NCBI GenBank assembly: GCA_019415985.1 | Contig: DXYE01000044.1 | Location: forward strand, 1-14,122 | Source of the DNA: Clostridiales bacterium | Lineage (GTDB): Bacteria > Bacillota > Clostridia > Oscillospirales > CAG-272 | Length of the DNA: 14,122 nucleotides | Reading direction: 5' to 3' | Part shown: positions 11,471 through 14,122 of the stretch, in pieces | Layout: every line of letters begins with the position of its first letter | Position numbering within the stretch: the first letter of the stretch is position 1 | The notes under the pieces: generated by a model | The model's input: the letters and a program-made list of their open reading frames with translations, nothing else | Database searches by the model: none | What the model was told of the DNA's origin: nothing | Translations under genes and position numbers: made by a program

Positions 11471-14122
11471 TCATTGCTGCAATTCGCTTTCGGTTTCCAA
11501 GTCCACAGCTTCTCCCAGGGCAAAAGAGTAAAGCTGCAGTCGGCTGACGCGGCAGCCGGTCAGCGTCTCACACGCTTTCCGATAATAGGAAAGCTGCCTT
11601 TGATGCCTTTTCACCAAGGTTTGCCTCACTGCGTCACGATTTTTGAGATCTTCCCCAGCAAAATGATCCGTCTTATAGTCTACTACCGTCATACTGCCGT
11701 CCCTGTTTTTGAAAAAGCAGTCAATGACTCCCTGTACAAGCACGGATTCGTTTTCAAGGCTTTCCTTTAATTCCGCTTGATCCGTCAACTCTGACGCAGG
11801 ATAAAACATGTTGAATCGCACCTCCCGATGCAGTTCCGGCGCAGCTCGCATCTCTTCAAACAGTTTACTTTCAAAAAATTTCTCAATGGATGCCGTATCT
11901 ATCAACATAGCATCCTCCTCCGTCATGAATTTTTCACGCGCGAGCCGCTTTGCTTCGGCAGATACGCCTTGGTCTAACACGCGTTCAAAATCGCAGAATT
12001 GCATAAAAACATGTGTTGCTGTACCACGCTTTGCGGCCTGCTGTCTGTGGTCCGCTTTGACAAAGGCCGGAGGCTGAAATTCCATCGGTTCCTCTTCCCC
12101 GTCGGTCCGCCCGGAAAGTCTCAGCGTATCCCATCGTTCGAAAACCGGACCATCCAAATCATCAAGAATAGAGGGGTAAAGCTGAGATACAGACAATTTA
12201 GCCGGAAGCACTGCCGCATCGGCGTACGGATAACGGAAAGAAAAACGCTTCTCCACAAGGGCCAGGGCTGACCGGTAGGTCATTTGCCCAATATCCGACA
12301 GCAAGGACGGCTCATCTCGTACGTCCATGTTTTTTTTCTGCTCCGTCATAGGGGTTGGATGCGAGTAACAGGAATTAGCAACACCGATATGGCATGATGC
12401 TTTACCGCCTGCTGCCATGACAGCAGGTAAAATCCAATCCAGACTGCATTTACCGCTCATGAGCCGCGGTCTCGAAATATTAGCTGCAATTTCCCTATAT
12501 TTCTCCATTGTTTTTTCGGGATCTTTTACGGCGGCGGTCAAATACAGACGTTCTCGAGGCCGCGTCAGTGCCACATATAAGACACGCATCTCCTCCTCAG
12601 CCTGTTTTTCCGAAACCGCCAAAGAAATGGCTTCTCGCACAGGTGTGTTGATTCTCGCAAACCCGGTAGAATCTCTCAGATACATCGCCAGTCCTGCATT
12701 TTTTTCCATTTGAATGTTATCTCGAAGATCGCTGCGATTGAACGGCTTAGATAGGCCGCAATAAAAACAAACCGGGAATTCCAAGCCCTTTGACTGATGT
12801 ACTGTGAGAATACGCACAGCGTCAGCTTGTCCGGCTTCGGCTGCTATGGGCAGCGTTTCCTTTCTTTCTATCAGTGCCATGATATACAGCACAAACTGAT
12901 GCAGCCCCTGAAAGGATCCCTGCTCAAACTCACGGGCATATTCGTAAAAAAGCATGAGATTTACACGCATCTGTTCCGGTGTGCGTTTTGCCTCTTCACC
13001 GTCGTTCCAGCGTTCCTTCGCATAGATAAGGGAGAAAATTTCCAAATCACTGTATAAAAACCAGAGAAGCTTATCTACAGGCATACCCTCCGCTCTGTAC
13101 TGGTAATAGGCCAGGCGTTCAAGAAATCGCTGACCTTTTTGAAAGCCGGTTGTCTCCACAAATCGTTTTAAGGCCTCGTAAAAGGACCCATCCGTTTCCG
13201 TTTTTCTGATATGGACCATTTCCTCCAGCGTCACGCCGAAAACAGGACTTTTCAGTGCTCCGGCCAAATAAATATCCTGAAACGGATTTTCAATGCACTG
13301 CAGAAGACACAGAACCATGAGGACCTCTGCATTTTCAAAGAAATTCTCTGCCGCACGGTTAATGCTTTGAATCCCACGCGCCTGAAGCGCATCTTCATAG
13401 GCCGCAGCAGATGACTTTGTACTTCGCAGCAATACGGCAATGTCTCCGCCGCGGAGTGTGCCTCCGTCGCGCTTGCGGCCGTTTCGAAGCAGTTCTGCGA
13501 TTCTATCCGCCACAACTTCCGCCTCTGAGATTTCTTCATCCGCTGTCTGTGATTCTTGATCCGTACTTTCCCGCTCTGGGCCGCCGCAGCCGGTCTGCGG
13601 ACACAGTATCAGCTCCACCTCTTTCTGAACCGGCTCTCCGGTATCCTTTTTTCCTTGCTTCAGCGCATCCTCCGGCCTATATGAGATATCTCCGCCGCAT
13701 ATGCCGAATAGGGTCTCAAAAATTGCATTGGAAAAGGATAAAATATGGCCATCGCTTCGAAAGTTCTCAGAAAGAAAAATCGTTTCGCAGTCATCGGGAT
13801 GATCCGGCTCTGAAAACGCCTCGCGATACGCAGCAAACAAATCCGGAGATGCACCGCGAAATCCGTATATGCTCTGCTTGATGTCACCAACCATGAAGCG
13901 GTTGTCACTACGGGATATTGCTCTAAAAACCGTATCCTGCAGCGGGCTGACATCCTGATATTCATCAATATAGATTTCATCAAACTTTTCCGTTTCCAGC
14001 AAAGCAGCATCCGTTTTCTCTCCGTTTTCACCTATCAACAAAACGGCTGCATACCTCTCGATATCTGTAAATGTCAGAATTCGCCTTTTGTTTTTTTCCT
14101 TCCTTTCTCTTGCCTCATATAC
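11471..14122 (-). CDS. addA: ATP-dependent helicase/nuclease subunit A (AddA), 5' end outside window
   Basis: The reading frame is open to the right edge with no start needed there, so 883 residues of the C-terminal part of AddA are visible; full proteins are about 1,200, and the Walker A site is missing only because of the edge. Numbering from the edge: DEYQD (53-57, Walker B), GDIKQSIYGFRGA (79-91), LSENFRS, ILTVHQSKGLEF (motif V) and YVALTRPRERLY (motif VI) define a UvrD/RecB superfamily 1 helicase. The C-terminal RecB-type nuclease has GVID (798-801), DYKTD (815-819) and QLSYY (843-847), all catalytic residues present. With AddB it processes double-strand breaks at Chi-like sites; addB is probably just upstream, outside the window. 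The downstream terminator is shared with convergent tmk. Confidence 0.95.
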   Translation of the reverse strand, partial: VYEARERKEKNKRRILTFTDIERYAAVLLIGENGEKTDAALLETEKFDEIYIDEYQDVSPLQDTVFRAISRSDNRFMVGDIKQSIYGFRGASPDLFAAYREAFSEPDHPDDCETIFLSENFRSDGHILSFSNAIFETLFGICGGDISYRPEDALKQGKKDTGEPVQKEVELILCPQTGCGGPERESTDQESQTADEEISEAEVVADRIAELLRNGRKRDGGTLRGGDIAVLLRSTKSSAAAYEDALQARGIQSINRAAENFFENAEVLMVLCLLQCIENPFQDIYLAGALKSPVFGVTLEEMVHIRKTETDGSFYEALKRFVETTGFQKGQRFLERLAYYQYRAEGMPVDKLLWFLYSDLEIFSLIYAKERWNDGEEAKRTPEQMRVNLMLFYEYAREFEQGSFQGLHQFVLYIMALIERKETLPIAAEAGQADAVRILTVHQSKGLEFPVCFYCGLSKPFNRSDLRDNIQMEKNAGLAMYLRDSTGFARINTPVREAISLAVSEKQAEEEMRVLYVALTRPRERLYLTAAVKDPEKTMEKYREIAANISRPRLMSGKCSLDWILPAVMAAGGKASCHIGVANSCYSHPTPMTEQKKNMDVRDEPSLLSDIGQMTYRSALALVEKRFSFRYPYADAAVLPAKLSVSQLYPSILDDLDGPVFERWDTLRLSGRTDGEEEPMEFQPPAFVKADHRQQAAKRGTATHVFMQFCDFERVLDQGVSAEAKRLAREKFMTEEDAMLIDTASIEKFFESKLFEEMRAAPELHREVRFNMFYPASELTDQAELKESLENESVLVQGVIDCFFKNRDGSMTVVDYKTDHFAGEDLKNRDAVRQTLVKRHQRQLSYYRKACETLTGCRVSRLQLYSFALGEAVDLETESELQQ

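Overview
The window looks like chromosome of a low-to-medium GC anaerobic Firmicute, most likely a Clostridia member. The grounds are strong AGGAGG-type ribosome binding sites, a TTG start, two exact sigma-A promoters (TTGACA-17-TATAAT), an AddA-type rather than RecB-type helicase-nuclease, and a Rieske-tailed FAD oxidoreductase of a kind I associate with Clostridia. Genus cannot be read from the sequence.

Layout, left to right. (1) 1-1890: a Mg2+ transporter gene, mgtE, behind a consensus promoter and a roughly 280-nt structured leader, closed by a strong terminator. The leader has two mutually exclusive pairings, one of which buries the mgtE Shine-Dalgarno, so it resembles a translational riboswitch; I could not match it to the M-box. 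(2) 1890-3430: an FAD-dependent oxidoreductase with a C-terminal Rieske [2Fe-2S] domain, with a perfect 10-bp hairpin covering its probable start codon. (3) 3431-8235: a TetR-family repressor with its own consensus promoter and a dyad over its 5' leader, then another dyad, then two exporter-fold ABC half-transporters that probably form a heterodimer, ending in a strong terminator. (4) 8296-10203, minus strand: a flavodoxin-like protein followed 12 bp later by a HemN/HemW/HutW-family radical SAM enzyme, convergent with the ABC operon. (5) 10204-10633: a 430-bp intergenic region with a probable promoter in each direction. (6) 10634-11269: thymidylate kinase (tmk). (7) 11390-11444: a probably bidirectional terminator. 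(8) 11471-14122, minus strand: addA, cut by the right edge, so its N-terminus with the Walker A site lies outside.

The most interesting functional grouping is the TetR / ABC pair / radical SAM / flavodoxin block. Known anaerobic haem-degradation systems (ChuW, HutW, Fusobacterium HmuW with flavodoxin HmuF) pair a HemN-like radical SAM enzyme with a flavodoxin or reductase, and exporter-fold ABC pairs such as YbtPQ and IrtAB import iron chelates. I infer, without proof, a tetrapyrrole or iron acquisition module. The radical SAM protein has the CX3CX2C cluster motif but lacks the HNxxYW motif of true HemW, which supports a role other than the housekeeping one. mgtE, tmk and addA are ordinary chromosomal genes around it.
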